The notes beneath the pieces were generated by a model that was not told where the DNA came from, made no database searches, and saw nothing but the letters and a program-made list of their open reading frames with translations. A DNA stretch of 49,059 bases from CAYWPG01 sp964460035 (GTDB lineage: Bacteria; Pseudomonadota; Gammaproteobacteria; Nitrococcales; AK92): assembly GCA_964460035.1 (NCBI GenBank), contig CAYWPG010000031.1, forward strand, positions 1-49,059, in the 5' to 3' direction. Both the position numbers and the translations under genes were made by a program. This document shows, piece by piece, positions 47,821 through 49,059 of this stretch. Every line of letters begins with the position of its first letter. Within the stretch, counting starts at the first letter, position 1.

Positions 47821-47888
47821 GTGTCGCGCTAAGCGTGTCCGTTGTTACGGACAGCCACCGGTGGATGGCTTCGCGCTTAGCGCGGCAC
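47821..47888. repeat. Cloverleaf-like inverted repeat between the KAS III and NYN genes
   Basis: The outer arms GTGTCGCGCTAAGCG (47821-47835) and CGCTTAGCGCGGCAC (47874-47888) pair over 15 positions with one G-U pair. Two further hairpins lie inside: TGTCCG/CGGACA (47836-47841 and 47848-47853) and AGCCA/TGGCT (47853-47857 and 47866-47870), the latter around the palindrome CCACCGGTGG. The result is a three-way junction of 68 bases. It has no T-loop or anticodon features, so it is not a tRNA. Confidence 0.7.
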
Positions 47889-48055
47889 CGCTCACCTGTT
47901 GGAGCTGCTATACCTCGGATCAAGAGATCCAAGATATATAGCTAACGCGCCCTGGAATAGATACACTCACTCTAATAAAGAAAAGCGCGTTTCACTTCCA
48001 ATGACGCGAAACTTCTTTCAAGAAGATTACCGGCAGTTGAGCTACAAGGCGTACC

Positions 48056-48682
48056 TTAATCTTCAGCCTCAGCTGCGACCTCAGTTTCATCCTGCTGCTC
48101 ATGCGCCGATTCCGAATCAGTTGGAGGGTTTGCATCTGGAGGAGCGCCAGGCTTGGGGCAGGTAGTGCGTAAGCCGTCGATATGCTCATGCAAATCGGCA
48201 CGGATATTCGCCCACATCGGATCGAGAATGAAATCAATGCCTTCACGGCGAGCAAGCTTGGCTGCCGGAACGAAGTCGCTGTCTCCCGAGATCAACACGA
48301 TCTGATCAACCTGGCGTTTGAAGGCCAACGAGGCGATGTCCAGGCCGATCTTCATGTCCACGCTCTTCTGCCGGACGTCGTAGAAAACCTCGTCTTCTGT
48401 CAGATCTTCGATCTTGCGTGCGCCCGACAACAGAGCTTTCAACGTATCAGGACGCAGCGTCCATTTGGCGTTGCTCTCGTCGAGGTAACCCATGCGTAGC
48501 GCTACGCTGCGGAGGTTCCGAAGCGTCTTGTGGAAAGCATTCCGGAAAGTGGCGGCTTCGCTCTGAGCAAAGTTAATTGCTTTCTTGGTGATGGGATTGT
48601 GCGTTCGTTTGCTCAGAGGAGGGCAGTCATAAATGAAGATTCGGTAGAAGCGGTCCTCTTGTTCAAAGAATCCCCCCTCCAA
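48056..48682 (-). pseudogene. NYN-domain (LabA/DUF88-like) protein lacking its N-terminus
   Basis: 208 codons from a TTG at 48682; the frame is open only to 48745. The body is a clear NYN protein: FYRIFIYDCPPLSKRTHNP, YDVRQKSVDMKIGLDIASLA and VDQIVLISGDSDFVPAAKLARREG, with acidic residues of a PIN-like ribonuclease fold. The first strand with the catalytic Asp (family pattern VDGGFF/IDGANF) is missing; the sequence reads LEGGFFEQEDRF directly before FYRIF, as if about 50 residues were deleted. Other upstream frames do not contain the missing part. Runs of C6 and A8 at 48672-48688 mark the junction. The C-terminus is an acidic, Pro-rich tail. It is either a decayed gene or one with a rearranged start. 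Confidence 0.7.
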
Positions 48683-48745
48683 AAAAAAGGCCCCGGGGTC
48701 GGCTCGGCTTGAATTCGTGAAGCCGGCGGACTGCCAAGGGCGCTA

Positions 48746-49059
48746 TTGGTACCAATAGTGCGGTTTAGTAGCGGTACCGTCAATACCGATGCTTCACTAT
48801 AACTCGCTGCGCTCCATCATCGTTAAGCCCGCAGCCGTCGGCCTTTGCCGGAGCGCGGCCGCGGGTCCCACCACCTCCTTGTACTGGATCTGGCCTTGCA
48901 GAAATCTAAAGGATCTTTCCGTAATCAGTGAGTGAGGCAAAGGTTCATGGCCGACGGGCAGTCCTACGGACGGACGCTCCCACAGGAGCGGCCCGCTGTC
49001 TGCACCGGAGGGTGGTTTTTAAGGAGAGCCTCTAGCCCACCTGTGGCACGTAGGCGTTG
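48746..49059. other. Noncoding end of the window, rich in palindromes
   Basis: No gene is recognised in these 314 bases. Inverted repeats: CTATTGGTACCAATAG at 48743-48758 (extended by flanking pairs to 48740-48761), CGGTACCG at 48772-48779, and GCTCC/GGAGC at 48976-48989. A weak CACC/GGTG hairpin with a T5 run near 49003-49020 could be a plus-strand terminator. The gap may be the scar of the event that truncated the NYN gene. Confidence 0.35.

Noticed and set aside
47821..47888. tRNA gene suggested by the cloverleaf-like shape
   Set aside because: There is no T-loop GTTCRA motif, no 7-bp acceptor stem with CCA-type end, and no D-loop GG; the outer stem is 15 bp.

Overview
The window is a GC-rich, densely coded chromosomal segment from a gammaproteobacterium. 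The type of evidence is gene order and gene content: a hisB-H-A-F-I-E-tatABC run, a def-fmt-rsmB-DUF4390-ntrYX-trkAH run facing a LysM-dprA-smg-topA-tsaC-hemF run, a lauroyl-type lipid A acyltransferase, and a homodimeric-type aceE with a one-lipoyl aceF and a lipoyl-bearing E3. I would place it near the Chromatiales/Ectothiorhodospiraceae-like lineages, but the exact taxon cannot be settled from the window alone. The genes present (2-oxoglutarate dehydrogenase, aerobic HemF, K+ uptake, a phasin-like protein, 2-methylaconitate isomerase) suit an aerobic or facultative heterotroph that may store polyhydroxyalkanoate.

Layout, left to right. 1-1326: a short intergenic repeat and prpF. 1381-3988 (minus): a compact three-gene unit encoding an ABC-type AAA ATPase with a DUF3696-like C-terminus, a PIN-domain ribonuclease and an RNA ligase, joined by 4-base stop/start overlaps. 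This is the most interesting accessory locus and a candidate RNA cleavage-and-resealing (defence or stress) system. 4355-5347: an AcuI-type acrylyl-CoA reductase. 5553-11349 (minus): the 2-oxoglutarate dehydrogenase operon odhA-odhB-lpd, ending in a clear terminator. 12054-13877: a conserved protein of unknown function with a PilZ-like C-terminal barrel. 14110-19048 (minus): hisBHAFIE-tatABC. 19330-20661: dtd, a noncoding stretch with an orphan plus-strand terminator, and a Trp-rich phasin-like gene. 20879-21820: an LpxL/HtrB acyltransferase. 21846-31755 (minus): def-fmt-rsmB-DUF4390-ntrY-ntrX-trkA-trkH, linking translation start and rRNA methylation genes with a two-component system and K+ uptake. 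31876-39139 (plus): LysM protein, dprA, smg, topA, tsaC, hemF and a LEA-type lipoprotein. 39409-40763: a stand-alone receiver protein and a DUF502 membrane protein. 40914-46742: the pyruvate dehydrogenase operon aceE-aceF-lpdA, in which aceE carries an in-frame amber codon at a position that is normally glutamine. 46801-47796: a FabH-like thiolase-fold protein lacking two of the three usual catalytic residues. 47797-49059: a cloverleaf-like inverted-repeat structure, an NYN-domain gene that has lost its N-terminus, and noncoding sequence rich in palindromes.

No tRNA, rRNA, CRISPR array, transposase or integrase gene was recognised. Most of the window is core metabolism and information processing. 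The unusual signals are the ATPase-PIN-RNA ligase unit, the aceE amber codon, a 124-bp perfect repeat shared by aceF and lpdA, an NtrX-type regulator whose AAA+ domain has lost its Walker B acidic pair and its GAFTGA loop, and several strong inverted repeats outside genes.
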